Origin: Limnomonas spitsbergensis
Taxonomy: Eukaryota; Chlorophyta; Chlorophyceae; Chlamydomonadales
DNA length: 64,000 nucleotides
Direction: 5' to 3'
Assembly: GCA_037349105.1 (NCBI GenBank)
Contig: JAYJMM010000012.1
Coordinates: 1-64,000, forward strand
The notes under the pieces are model-generated. The model was not told where the DNA came from, did not search any database, and was given only the letters and a program-made list of their open reading frames with translations. Numbering within the stretch: the stretch's first letter is position 1; each line of letters begins with the position of its first letter. A program made the position numbers and the translations under genes. Shown one piece after another: positions 1 to 12,700 of the stretch.

Positions 1-3000
1 GAGGCGTAACCCCCAGAATTTGGGTACCAGAAGGTAGAGGCGTAACCCCCAGAATTTGGGTACCAGAAGGTAGAGGCGTAACCCCCAGAATTTGGGTAAC
101 CAGAAGGTAGAGGCGTAACCCCCAGAATTTGGGTACCAGAAGGTAGAGGCGTAACCCCCAGAATTTGGGTACCAGAAGGTAGAGGCGTAACCCCCAGAAT
201 TTGGGTACCAGAAGGTAGAGGCGTAACCCCCAGAATTTGGGTACCAGAAGGTAGAGGCGTAACCCCCAGAATTTGGGTACCAGAAGGTAGAGGCGTAACC
301 CCCAGAATTTGGGTACCAGAAGGTAGAGGCGTAACCCCCAGAATTTGGGTACCAGAAGGTAGAGGCGTAACCCCCAGAATTTGGGTACCAGAAGGTAGAG
401 GCGTAACCCCCAGAATTTGGGTACCAGAAGGTAGAGGCGTAACCCCCAGAATTTGGGTACCAGAAGGTAGAGGCGTAACCCCCAGAATTTGGGTACCAGA
501 AGGTAGAGGCGTAACCCCCAGAATTTGGGTACCAGAAGGTAGAGGCGTAACCCCCAGAATTTGGGTACCAGAAGGTAGAGGCGTAACCCCCAGAATTTGG
601 GTACCAGAAGGTAGAGGCGTAACCCCCAGAATTTGGGTACCAGAAGGTAGAGGCGTAACCCCCAGAATTTGGGTACCAGAAGGTAGAGGCGTAACCCCCA
701 GAATTTGGGTACCAGAAGGTAGAGGCGTAACCCCCAGAATTTGGGTACCAGAAGGTAGAGGCGTAACCCCCAGAATTTGGGTACCAGAAGGTAGAGGCGT
801 AACCCCCAGAATTTGGGTACCAGAAGGTAGAGGCGTAACCCCCAGAATTTGGGTACCAGAAGGTAGAGGCGTAACCCCCAGAATTTGGGTACCAGAAGGT
901 AGAGGCGTAACCCCCAGAATTTGGGTACCAGAAGGTAGAGGCGTAACCCCCAGAATTTGGGTACCAGAAGGTAGAGGCGTAACCCCCAGAATTTGGGTAC
1001 CAGAAGGTAGAGGCGTAACCCCAGAATTTGGGTACCAGAAGGTAGAGGCGTAACCCCCAGAATTTGGGTACCAGAAGGTAGAGGCGTAACCCCCAGAATT
1101 TGGGTACCAGAAGGTAGAGGCGTAACCCCCAGAATTTGGGTACCAGAAGGTAGAGGCGTAACCCCCAGAATTTGGGTACCAGAAGGTAGAGGCGTAACCC
1201 CCAGAATTTGGGTACCAGAAGGTAGAGGCGTAACCCCCAGAATTTGGGTACCAGAAGGTAGAGGCGTAACCCCCAGAATTTGGGTACCAGAAGGTAGAGG
1301 CGTAACCCCCAGAATTTGGGTACCAGAAGGTAGAGGCGTAACCCCCAGAATTTGGGTACCAGAAGGTAGAGGCGTAACCCCAGAATTTGGGTACCAGAAG
1401 GTAGAGGCGTAACCCCCAGAATTTGGGTACCAGAAGGTAGAGGCGTAACCCCCAGAATTTGGGTACCAGAAGGTAGAGGCGTAACCCCCAGAATTTGGGT
1501 ACCAGAAGGTAGAGGCGTAACCCCCAGAATTTGGGTACCAGAAGGTAGAGGCGTAACCCCCAGAATTTGGGTACCAGAAGGTAGAGGCGTAACCCCCAGA
1601 ATTTGGGTACCAGAAGGTAGAGGCGTAACCCCAGAATTTGGGTACCAGAAGGTAGAGGCGTAACCCCCAGAATTTGGGTACCAGAAGGTAGAGGCGTAAC
1701 CCCCAGAATTTGGGTACCAGAAGGTAGAGGCGTAACCCCCAGAATTTGGGTACCAGAAGGTAGAGGCGTAACCCCCAGAATTTGGGTACCAGAAGGTAGA
1801 GGCGTAACCCCCAGAATTTGGGTACCAGAAGGTAGAGGCGTAACCCCCAGAATTTGGGTACCAGAAGGTAGAGGCGTAACCCCCAGAATTTGGGTACCAG
1901 AAGGTAGAGGCGTAACCCCCAGAATTTGGGTACCAGAAGGTAGAGGCGTAACCCCCAGAATTTGGGTACCAGAAGGTAGAGGCGTAACCCCCAGAATTTG
2001 GGTACCAGAAGGTAGAGGCGTAACCCCCAGAATTTGGGTACCAGAAGGTAGAGGCGTAACCCCCAGAATTTGGGTACCAGAAGGTAGAGGCGTAACCCCC
2101 AGAATTTGGGTACCAGAAGGTAGAGGCGTAACCCCAGAATTTGGGTACCAGAAGGTAGAGGCGTAACCCCCAGAATTTGGGTACCAGAAGGTAGAGGCGT
2201 AACCCCCAGAATTTGGGTACCAGAAGGTAGAGGCGTAACCCCCAGAATTTGGGTACCAGAAGGTAGAGGCGTAACCCCCAGAATTTGGGTACCAGAAGGT
2301 AGAGGCGTAACCCCCAGAATTTGGGTACCAGAAGGTAGAGGCGTAACCCCCAGAATTTGGGTACCAGAAGGTAGAGGCGTAACCCCCAGAATTTGGGTAC
2401 CAGAAGGTAGAGGCGTAACCCCCAGAATTTGGGTACCAGAAGGTAGAGGCGTAACCCCCAGAATTTGGGTACCAGAAGGTAGAGGCGTAACCCCCAGAAT
2501 TTGGGTACCAGAAGGTAGAGGCGTAACCCCCAGAATTTGGGTACCAGAAGGTAGAGGCGTAACCCCCAGAATTTGGGTACCAGAAGGTAGAGGCGTAACC
2601 CCCAGAATTTGGGTACCAGAAGGTAGAGGCGTAACCCCCAGAATTTGGGTACCAGAAGGTAGAGGCGTAACCCCAGAATTTGGGTACCAGAAGGTAGAGG
2701 CGTAACCCCCAGAATTTGGGTACCAGAAGGTAGAGGCGTAACCCCCAGAATTTGGGTACCAGAAGGTAGAGGCGTAACCCCCAGAATTTGGGTACCAGAA
2801 GGTAGAGGCGTAACCCCCAGAATTTGGGTACCAGAAGGTAGAGGCGTAACCCCCAGAATTTGGGTACCAGAAGGTAGAGGCGTAACCCCAGAATTTGGGT
2901 ACCAGAAGGTAGAGGCGTAACCCCCAGAATTTGGGTACCAGAAGGTAGAGGCGTAACCCCCAGAATTTGGGTACCAGAAGGTAGAGGCGTAACCCCCAGA

Positions 3001-6000
3001 ATTTGGGTACCAGAAGGTAGAGGCGTAACCCCCAGAATTTGGGTACCAGAAGGTAGAGGCGTAACCCCCAGAATTTGGGTACCAGAAGGTAGAGGCGTAA
3101 CCCCCAGAATTTGGGTACCAGAAGGTAGAGGCGTAACCCCCAGAATTTGGGTACCAGAAGGTAGAGGCGTAACCCCCAGAATTTGGGTACCAGAAGGTAG
3201 AGGCGTAACCCCCAGAATTTGGGTACCAGAAGGTAGAGGCGTAACCCCCAGAATTTGGGTACCAGAAGGTAGAGGCGTAACCCCCAGAATTTGGGTACCA
3301 GAAGGTAGAGGCGTAACCCCCAGAATTTGGGTACCAGAAGGTAGAGGCGTAACCCCCAGAATTTGGGTACCAGAAGGTAGAGGCGTAACCCCCAGAATTT
3401 GGGTACCAGAAGGTAGAGGCGTAACCCCCAGAATTTGGGTACCAGAAGGTAGAGGCGTAACCCCCAGAATTTGGGTACCAGAAGGTAGAGGCGTAACCCC
3501 CAGAATTTGGGTACCAGAAGGTAGAGGCGTAACCCCCAGAATTTGGGTACCAGAAGGTAGAGGCGTAACCCCCAGAATTTGGGTACCAGAAGGTAGAGGC
3601 GTAACCCCCAGAATTTGGGTACCAGAAGGTAGAGGCGTAACCCCCAGAATTTGGGTACCAGAAGGTAGAGGCGTAACCCCCAGAATTTGGGTACCAGAAG
3701 GTAGAGGCGTAACCCCCAGAATTTGGGTACCAGAAGGTAGAGGCGTAACCCCCAGAATTTGGGTACCAGAAGGTAGAGGCGTAACCCCCAGAATTTGGGT
3801 ACCAGAAGGTAGAGGCGTAACCCCCAGAATTTGGGTACCAGAAGGTAGAGGCGTAACCCCCAGAATTTGGGTACCAGAAGGTAGAGGCGTAACCCCCAGA
3901 ATTTGGGTACCAGAAGGTAGAGGCGTAACCCCAGAATTTGGGTACCAGAAGGTAGAGGCGTAACCCCCAGAATTTGGGTACCAGAAGGTAGAGGCGTAAC
4001 CCCCAGAATTTGGGTACCAGAAGGTAGAGGCGTAACCCCCAGAATTTGGGTACCAGAAGGTAGAGGCGTAACCCCCAGAATTTGGGTACCAGAAGGTAGA
4101 GGCGTAACCCCCAGAATTTGGGTACCAGAAGGTAGAGGCGTAACCCCCAGAATTTGGGTACCAGAAGGTAGAGGCGTAACCCCCAGAATTTGGGTACCAG
4201 AAGGTAGAGGCGTAACCCCCAGAATTTGGGTACCAGAAGGTAGAGGCGTAACCCCCAGAATTTGGGTACCAGAAGGTAGAGGCGTAACCCCCAGAATTTG
4301 GGTACCAGAAGGTAGAGGCGTAACCCCCAGAATTTGGGTACCAGAAGGTAGAGGCGTAACCCCCAGAATTTGGGTACCAGAAGGTAGAGGCGTAACCCCC
4401 AGAATTTGGGTACCAGAAGGTAGAGGCGTAACCCCCAGAATTTGGGTACCAGAAGGTAGAGGCGTAACCCCAGAATTTGGGTACCAGAAGGTAGAGGCGT
4501 AACCCCCAGAATTTGGGTACCAGAAGGTAGAGGCGTAACCCCCAGAATTTGGGTACCAGAAGGTAGAGGCGTAACCCCCAGAATTTGGGTACCAGAAGGT
4601 AGAGGCGTAACCCCCAGAATTTGGGTACCAGAAGGTAGAGGCGTAACCCCCAGAATTTGGGTACCAGAAGGTAGAGGCGTAACCCCCAGAATTTGGGTAC
4701 CAGAAGGTAGAGGCGTAACCCCCAGAATTTGGGTACCAGAAGGTAGAGGCGTAACCCCCAGAATTTGGGTACCAGAAGGTAGAGGCGTAACCCCCAGAAT
4801 TTGGGTACCAGAAGGTAGAGGCGTAACCCCCAGAATTTGGGTACCAGAAGGTAGAGGCGTAACCCCCAGAATTTGGGTACCAGAAGGTAGAGGCGTAACC
4901 CCCAGAATTTGGGTACCAGAAGGTAGAGGCGTAACCCCCAGAATTTGGGTACCAGAAGGTAGAGGCGTAACCCCCAGAATTTGGGTACCAGAAGGTAGAG
5001 GCGTAACCCCCAGAATTTGGGTACCAGAAGGTAGAGGCGTAACCCCCAGAATTTGGGTACCAGAAGGTAGAGGCGTAACCCCCAGAATTTGGGTACCAGA
5101 AGGTAGAGGCGTAACCCCCAGAATTTGGGTACCAGAAGGTAGAGGCGTAACCCCCAGAATTTGGGTACCAGAAGGTAGAGGCGTAACCCCCAGAATTTGG
5201 GTACCAGAAGGTAGAGGCGTAACCCCCAGAATTTGGGTACCAGAAGGTAGAGGCGTAACCCCCAGAATTTGGGTACCAGAAGGTAGAGGCGTAACCCCCA
5301 GAATTTGGGTACCAGAAGGTAGAGGCGTAACCCCAGAATTTGGGTACCAGAAGGTAGAGGCGTAACCCCCAGAATTTGGGTACCAGAAGGTAGAGGCGTA
5401 ACCCCCAGAATTTGGGTACCAGAAGGTAGAGGCGTAACCCCCAGAATTTGGGTACCAGAAGGTAGAGGCGTAACCCCCAGAATTTGGGTACCAGAAGGTA
5501 GAGGCGTAACCCCCAGAATTTGGGTACCAGAAGGTAGAGGCGTAACCCCCAGAATTTGGGTACCAGAAGGTAGAGGCGTAACCCCCAGAATTTGGGTACC
5601 AGAAGGTAGAGGCGTAACCCCCAGAATTTGGGTACCAGAAGGTAGAGGCGTAACCCCCAGAATTTGGGTACCAGAAGGTAGAGGCGTAACCCCAGAATTT
5701 GGGTACCAGAAGGTAGAGGCGTAACCCCCAGAATTTGGGTACCAGAAGGTAGAGGCGTAACCCCAGAATTTGGGTACCAGAAGGTAGAGGCGTAACCCCC
5801 AGAATTTGGGTACCAGAAGGTAGAGGCGTAACCCCCAGAATTTGGGTACCAGAAGGTAGAGGCGTAACCCCCAGAATTTGGGTACCAGAAGGTAGAGGCG
5901 TAACCCCCAGAATTTGGGTACCAGAAGGTAGAGGCGTAACCCCCAGAATTTGGGTACCAGAAGGTAGAGGCGTAACCCCCAGAATTTGGGTACCAGAAGG

Positions 6001-6037
6001 TAGAGGCGTAACCCCCAGAATTTGGGTACCAGAAGGT
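1..6037. repeat. Near-uniform array segment 1
   Basis: Almost all units are exact 36-mers. The exceptions I found are one extra A near 98-99 (a 37-bp unit) and eleven 35-bp units whose C run is four long, starting at 1019, 1378, 1629, 2132, 2671, 2886, 3929, 4468, 5331, 5690 and 5761. Each gap between these equals 35 plus a whole multiple of 36, so no other net indel lies between them. Distances in units are 10, 7, 14, 15, 6, 29, 15, 24, 10 and 2, with no fixed super-period. The AA-to-A and TTT-to-TT length variants of the mosaic zones are absent here. Confidence 0.95.
12..36. other. Two abutting small inverted repeats in each unit (first copy shown)
   Basis: Within the unit, CCCA at 12-15 and TGGG at 21-24 are inverted copies around a 5-base centre, with a possible extra G-U pair at 16/20 in RNA. 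Immediately next to them, TACC at 25-28 and GGTA at 33-36 are inverted copies around AGAA. The two potential hairpins touch and fill unit positions 12-36. GGTACC at 23-28 bridges their junction and is itself a perfect palindrome. A four-C unit keeps both stems. Stems of four pairs are weak, and no promoter was found that would make RNA, so folding in the cell is speculative. The same arrangement recurs in every unmutated unit. Confidence 0.6.
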
Positions 6038-7181
6038 CGAGGCGTAACCCCCAGAATTTGGGTACCAGAAGGTAGAGGAGTAACCCCCAGAATTTGGGTA
6101 CCAGAAGGTAGCGGCGTAACCCCCAGAACTTTGGGTACCAGAAGGTAGAGGCGTAACCCCCAGAATTTGGGTACCAGAAGGTAGAGGCGTAACCCCCAGA
6201 ATTTGGGTACCAGAAGGTAGAGGCGTAACCCCCTGAATTTGGGTACCAGTAATGGTAGAGGCGTAAACCCCCAGAATTTGGGTACCAGAAGGTAGAGCGT
6301 AACCCCAGAATTTGGGAACCAGAAGGTAGAGGCGTAGACCCCAGAATTTGGGTAACCAGAAGGTAGAGGCGTAACCCCAGAATTTGGGTACCAGAAGGTA
6401 GAGGCGTAACCCCCAGAATTGGGTACACAGAAGGTAGAGGCGTAACCCCCAGAATTTGGGTACCAGAAGGTAGAGGCCGTAACCCCCAGAACTTTGGGTA
6501 CCAGACAGGTAGAGGCGTAACCCCAGAATTTGGGTACCAGAAGTAGAGGCGTAAACCCCCAGAATTTGGGTACCAGAAGGTAGAGGCGTAACCCCAGATA
6601 ATTTGGGTACCAGAAGGTAGAGGCGTAACCCCCAGAATTTGGGTACCAGAAGGTAGAGGCGTAACCCCCAGAATTTGGGCTACCAGAAGGTAGCGGCGTA
6701 ACCCCAGAATTTGGGAACCAGAAGGTAGAGGGTAACCCCAGAATTTGGGTACCAGAAGGTAGAGGCGTAACCCCCAGAATTTGGGTACCAGAAGGTAGAG
6801 GCGTAACCCCCAGAATTTGGGTACCAGAAGGTAGAGAGCGTAGCCCCCAGAATTTGAGGTACCAGAAGGTAGAGGCGTAACCCCCAGAATTTGGGTACCA
6901 GAAGTAGAGGCGTAACCCCAGAATTTGGGTACCAGAAGGTAGAGGCGTAACCCCCAGAATTTAGGTACCAGAAGGTAGCAGGCGTAACCCCAGAATTTGG
7001 GTACCAGAAGGTAGAGGCGTAACCCCCAGAATTTGGGTAACCAGAAGGTAGAGGCGTAACCCCAGAATTTGGGTACCAGAAGGTATAGGCGTAACCCCCA
7101 GAATTTGGGTACAGAAGGTAGAGGCGTAACCCCCAGAATTTGGGTACCAGAAGGTAGAGGCGTAACCCCCAGAATTTGGGA
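6038..7181. repeat. Degenerate island of the same repeat
   Basis: About 1.14 kb in which the unit is still recognisable but carries roughly one change per copy. Examples are A to C at 6038, C to A at 6079, A to C at 6112, an extra C near 6129, an added TA and extra A around 6250-6268, a lost G near 6297, an extra C at 6680, G to A at 6963 and T to A at 7181. Single-base insertions, deletions and substitutions are mixed and not confined to same-base runs, unlike the rest of the window. The island contains the only two minus-strand stop triplets I found (6680-6682 and 6961-6963) and the only ATG I saw (6252-6254, followed by a stop three codons later). It may be an old array border, an unpolished contig join, or raw long-read sequence. 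Confidence 0.93.
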
Positions 7182-9750
7182 ACCAGAAGGTAGAGGCGTA
7201 ACCCCCAGAATTTGGGTACCAGAAGGTAGAGGCGTAACCCCCAGAATTTGGGTACCAGAAGGTAGAGGCGTAACCCCCAGAATTTGGGTACCAGAAGGTA
7301 GAGGCGTAACCCCCAGAATTTGGGTACCAGAAGGTAGAGGCGTAACCCCCAGAATTTGGGTACCAGAAGGTAGAGGCGTAACCCCCAGAATTTGGGTACC
7401 AGAAGGTAGAGGCGTAACCCCCAGAATTTGGGTACCAGAAGGTAGAGGCGTAACCCCCAGAATTTGGGTACCAGAAGGTAGAGGCGTAACCCCAGAATTT
7501 GGGTACCAGAAGGTAGAGGCGTAACCCCCAGAATTTGGGTACCAGAAGGTAGAGGCGTAACCCCCAGAATTTGGGTACCAGAAGGTAGAGGCGTAACCCC
7601 CAGAATTTGGGTACCAGAAGGTAGAGGCGTAACCCCCAGAATTTGGGTACCAGAAGGTAGAGGCGTAACCCCCAGAATTTGGGTACCAGAAGGTAGAGGC
7701 GTAACCCCCAGAATTTGGGTACCAGAAGGTAGAGGCGTAACCCCCAGAATTTGGGTACCAGAAGGTAGAGGCGTAACCCCCAGAATTTGGGTACCAGAAG
7801 GTAGAGGCGTAACCCCCAGAATTTGGGTACCAGAAGGTAGAGGCGTAACCCCCAGAATTTGGGTACCAGAAGGTAGAGGCGTAACCCCCAGAATTTGGGT
7901 ACCAGAAGGTAGAGGCGTAACCCCCAGAATTTGGGTACCAGAAGGTAGAGGCGTAACCCCCAGAATTTGGGTACCAGAAGGTAGAGGCGTAACCCCCAGA
8001 ATTTGGGTACCAGAAGGTAGAGGCGTAACCCCCAGAATTTGGGTACCAGAAGGTAGAGGCGTAACCCCCAGAATTTGGGTACCAGAAGGTAGAGGCGTAA
8101 CCCCCAGAATTTGGGTACCAGAAGGTAGAGGCGTAACCCCCAGAATTTGGGTACCAGAAGGTAGAGGCGTAACCCCCAGAATTTGGGTACCAGAAGGTAG
8201 AGGCGTAACCCCCAGAATTTGGGTACCAGAAGGTAGAGGCGTAACCCCCAGAATTTGGGTACCAGAAGGTAGAGGCGTAACCCCCAGAATTTGGGTACCA
8301 GAAGGTAGAGGCGTAACCCCCAGAATTTGGGTACCAGAAGGTAGAGGCGTAACCCCAGAATTTGGGTACCAGAAGGTAGAGGCGTAACCCCCAGAATTTG
8401 GGTACCAGAAGGTAGAGGCGTAACCCCCAGAATTTGGGTACCAGAAGGTAGAGGCGTAACCCCCAGAATTTGGGTACCAGAAGGTAGAGGCGTAACCCCC
8501 AGAATTTGGGTACCAGAAGGTAGAGGCGTAACCCCCAGAATTTGGGTACCAGAAGGTAGAGGCGTAACCCCCAGAATTTGGGTACCAGAAGGTAGAGGCG
8601 TAACCCCCAGAATTTGGGTACCAGAAGGTAGAGGCGTAACCCCCAGAATTTGGGTACCAGAAGGTAGAGGCGTAACCCCCAGAATTTGGGTACCAGAAGG
8701 TAGAGGCGTAACCCCCAGAATTTGGGTACCAGAAGGTAGAGGCGTAACCCCCAGAATTTGGGTACCAGAAGGTAGAGGCGTAACCCCAGAATTTGGGTAC
8801 CAGAAGGTAGAGGCGTAACCCCCAGAATTTGGGTACCAGAAGGTAGAGGCGTAACCCCCAGAATTTGGGTACCAGAAGGTAGAGGCGTAACCCCAGAATT
8901 TGGGTACCAGAAGGTAGAGGCGTAACCCCCAGAATTTGGGTACCAGAAGGTAGAGGCGTAACCCCCAGAATTTGGGTACCAGAAGGTAGAGGCGTAACCC
9001 CCAGAATTTGGGTACCAGAAGGTAGAGGCGTAACCCCAGAATTTGGGTACCAGAAGGTAGAGGCGTAACCCCCAGAATTTGGGTACCAGAAGGTAGAGGC
9101 GTAACCCCCAGAATTTGGGTACCAGAAGGTAGAGGCGTAACCCCCAGAATTTGGGTACCAGAAGGTAGAGGCGTAACCCCCAGAATTTGGGTACCAGAAG
9201 GTAGAGGCGTAACCCCCAGAATTTGGGTACCAGAAGGTAGAGGCGTAACCCCCAGAATTTGGGTACCAGAAGGTAGAGGCGTAACCCCCAGAATTTGGGT
9301 ACCAGAAGGTAGAGGCGTAACCCCCAGAATTTGGGTACCAGAAGGTAGAGGCGTAACCCCCAGAATTTGGGTACCAGAAGGTAGAGGCGTAACCCCCAGA
9401 ATTTGGGTACCAGAAGGTAGAGGCGTAACCCCCAGAATTTGGGTACCAGAAGGTAGAGGCGTAACCCCCAGAATTTGGGTACCAGAAGGTAGAGGCGTAA
9501 CCCCAGAATTTGGGTACCAGAAGGTAGAGGCGTAACCCCCAGAATTTGGGTACCAGAAGGTAGAGGCGTAACCCCCAGAATTTGGGTACCAGAAGGTAGA
9601 GGCGTAACCCCCAGAATTTGGGTACCAGAAGGTAGAGGCGTAACCCCCAGAATTTGGGTACCAGAAGGTAGAGGCGTAACCCCAGAATTTGGGTACCAGA
9701 AGGTAGAGGCGTAACCCCCAGAATTTGGGTACCAGAAGGTAGAGGCGTAA
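7182..9750. repeat. Near-uniform array segment 2
   Basis: The array returns abruptly to exact 36-mers after the degenerate island. The only departures I see are 35-bp units with four C, starting at 7490, 8353, 8784, 8891, 9034, 9501 and 9680. Gaps again fit 35 plus multiples of 36, with distances of 24, 12, 3, 4, 13 and 5 units, so short units become commoner toward the mosaic that follows. Confidence 0.94.
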
Positions 9751-12700
9751 CCCCAGAATTTGGGGTACCAGAAGGTAGAGGCGTAACCCCCAGAATTTGG
9801 GTACCAGAAGGTAGAGGCGTAACCCCCAGAATTTGGGTACCAGAAGGTAGAGGCGTAACCCCCAGAATTTGGGTACCAGAAGGTAGAGGCGTAACCCCAG
9901 AAAATTTGGGTACCAGAAGGTAGAGGCGTAACCCCAGAATTTGGGTACCAGAAGGTAGAGGCGTAACCCCAGAATTTGGGTACCAGAAGGTAGAGGCGTA
10001 ACCCCCAGAATTTGGGTACCAGAAGGTAGAGGCGTAACCCCCAGAATTTGGGTACCAGAAGGTAGAGGCGTACCCCCAGAATTTGGGTACCAGAAGGTAG
10101 AGGCGTAACCCCCAGAATTTGGGTACCAGAAGGTAGAGGCGTAACCCCCAGAATTTGGGTACCAGAAGGTAGAGGCGTAACCCCCAGAATTTGGGTACCA
10201 GAAGGTAGAGGCGTAACCCCCAGAATTTGGGTACCAGAAGGTAGAGGCGTAACCCAGAATTTGGGTACCAGAAGGTAGAGGCGTAACCCCAGAATTTGGG
10301 TACCAGAAGGTAGAGGCGTAACCCCCAGAATTTGGGTACCAGAAGGTAGAGGCGTAACCCCCAGAATTTGGGTACCAGAAGGTAGAGGCGTAACCCCCAG
10401 AATTTGGGTACCAGAAGGTAGAGGCGTAACCCCCAGAATTTGGGTACCAGAAGGTAGAGGCGTAACCCCAGAATTTGGGTACCAGAAGGTAGAGGCGTAA
10501 CCCCCAGAATTTGGGTACCAGAAGGTAGAGGCGCCCCCAGAATTTGGGTACCAGAAGGTAGAGGCGTAACCCCCAGAATTTGGGTACCAGAAGGTAGAGG
10601 CGTAACCCCAGAATTTGGGTACCAGAAGGTAGAGGCGTAACCCCAGAATTTGGGTACCAGAAGGTAGAGGCGTAACCCCCAGAATTTGGGTACCAGAAGG
10701 TAGAGGCGTAACCCCCAGAATTTGGGTACCAGAAGGTAGAGGCGTAACCCCCAGAATTTGGGTACCAGAAGGTAGAGGCGTAACCCCCAGAATTTGGGTA
10801 CCAGAAGGTAGAGGCGTAACCCCCAGAATTTGGGTACCAGAAGGTAGAGGCGTAACCCCCAGAATTTGGGTACCAGAAGGTAGAGGCGTAACCCCCAGAA
10901 TTTGGGTACCAGAAGGTAGAGGCGTAACCCCCAGAATTTGGGTACCAGAAGGTAGAGGCGTAACCCCAGAATTTGGGTACCAGAAGGTAGAGGCGTAACC
11001 CCCAGAATTTGGGTACCAGAAGGTAGAGGCGTACCCCCAGAATTTGGGTACCAGAAGGTAGAGGCGTAACCCCCAGAATTTGGGTACCAGAAGGTAGAGG
11101 CGTAACCCCCAGAATTTGGGTACCAGAAGGTAGAGGCGTACCCCCAGAATTTGGGTACCAGAAGGTAGAGGCGTAACCCCCAGAATTTGGGTACCAGAAG
11201 GTAGAGGCGTAACCCCCAGAATTTGGGTACCAGAAGGTAGAGGCGTAACCCCCAGAATTTGGGTACCAGAAGGTAGAGGCGTAACCCCCAGAAATTGGGT
11301 ACCAGAAGGTAGAGGCGTAACCCCAGAATTTGGGTACCAGAAGGTAGAGGCGTAACCCCAGAATTTGGGTACCAGAAGGTAGAGGCGTAACCCCCAGAAT
11401 TTGGGTACCAGAAGGTAGAGGCGTAACCCCAGAATTTGGGTACCAGAAGGTAGAGGCGTAACCCCCAGAATTTGGGTACCAGAAGGTAGAGGCGTAACCC
11501 CCAGAATTTGGGTACCAGAAGGTAGAGGCGTAACCCCCAGAATTTGGGTACCAGAAGGTAGAGGCGTAACCCCAGAATTTGGGTACCAGAAGGTAGAGGC
11601 GTAACCCCAGAATTTGGGTACCAGAAGGTAGAGGCGTAACCCCCAGAATTTGGGTACCAGAAGGTAGAGGCGTAACCCCAGAATTTGGGTACCAGAAGGT
11701 AGAGGCGTAACCCCAGAATTTGGGTACCAGAAGGTAGAGGCGTAACCCCCAGAATTTGGGTACCAGAAGGTAGAGGCGTAACCCCAGAATTTGGGTACCA
11801 GAAGGTAGAGGCGTACCCCCAGAATTTGGGTACCAGAAGGTAGAGGCGTAACCCCAGAATTTGGGTACCAGAAGGTAGAGGCGTAACCCCCAGAATTTGG
11901 GTACCAGAAGGTAGAGGCGTAACCCCCAGAATTTGGGTACCAGAAGGTAGAGGCGTAACCCCCAGAATTTGGGTACCAGAAGGTAGAGGCGTACCCCCAG
12001 AATTTGGGTACCAGAAGGTAGAGGCGTAACCCCAGAATTTGGGTACCAGAAGGTAGAGGCGTAACCCCCAGAATTTGGGTACCAGAAGGTAGAGGCGTAA
12101 CCCCCAGAATTTGGGTACCAGAAGGTAGAGGCGTAACCCCCAGAATTTGGGTACCAGAAGGTAGAGGCGTACCCCCAGAATTTGGGTACCAGAAGGTAGA
12201 GGCGTAACCCCCAGAATTTGGGTACCAGAAGGTAGAGGCGTAACCCCCAGAATTTGGGTACCAGAAGGTAGAGGCGTAACCCCCAGAATTTGGGTACCAG
12301 AAGGTAGAGGCGTAACCCCAGAATTTGGGTACCAGAAGGTAGAGGCGTAACCCCCAGAATTTGGGACCAGAAGGTAGAGGCGTAACCCCAGAATTTGGGT
12401 ACCAGAAGGTAGAGGCGTACCCCCAGAATTTGGGTACCAGAAGGTAGAGGCGTAACCCCAGAATTTGGGTACCAGAAGGTAGAGGCGTAACCCCAGAATT
12501 TGGGTACCAGAAGGTAGAGGCGTACCCCCAGAATTTGGGTACCAGAAGGTAGAGGCGTAACCCCCAGAATTTGGGTACCAGAAGGTAGAGGCGTAACCCC
12601 AGAATTTGGGTACCAGAAGGTAGAGGCGTAACCCCCAGAATTTGGGTACCAGAAGGTAGAGGCGTAACCCCCAGAATTTGGGTACCAGAAGGTAGAGGCG

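Noticed and set aside
6252..6254. The only ATG I saw in the window
   Set aside because: It results from a local insertion in the degenerate island and is followed by a TAA after three more codons.
7069..7524. Plus-strand open frame of 151 codons repeating GVTPRIWVPEGR
   Set aside because: It starts at TTG and survives only because private changes near 7085 and 7112 remove a TAG and shift the frame. It dies soon after the first C4 unit at 7490. The plus strand has stops in two of its three frames, and the open frame has no start codon in the consensus unit.
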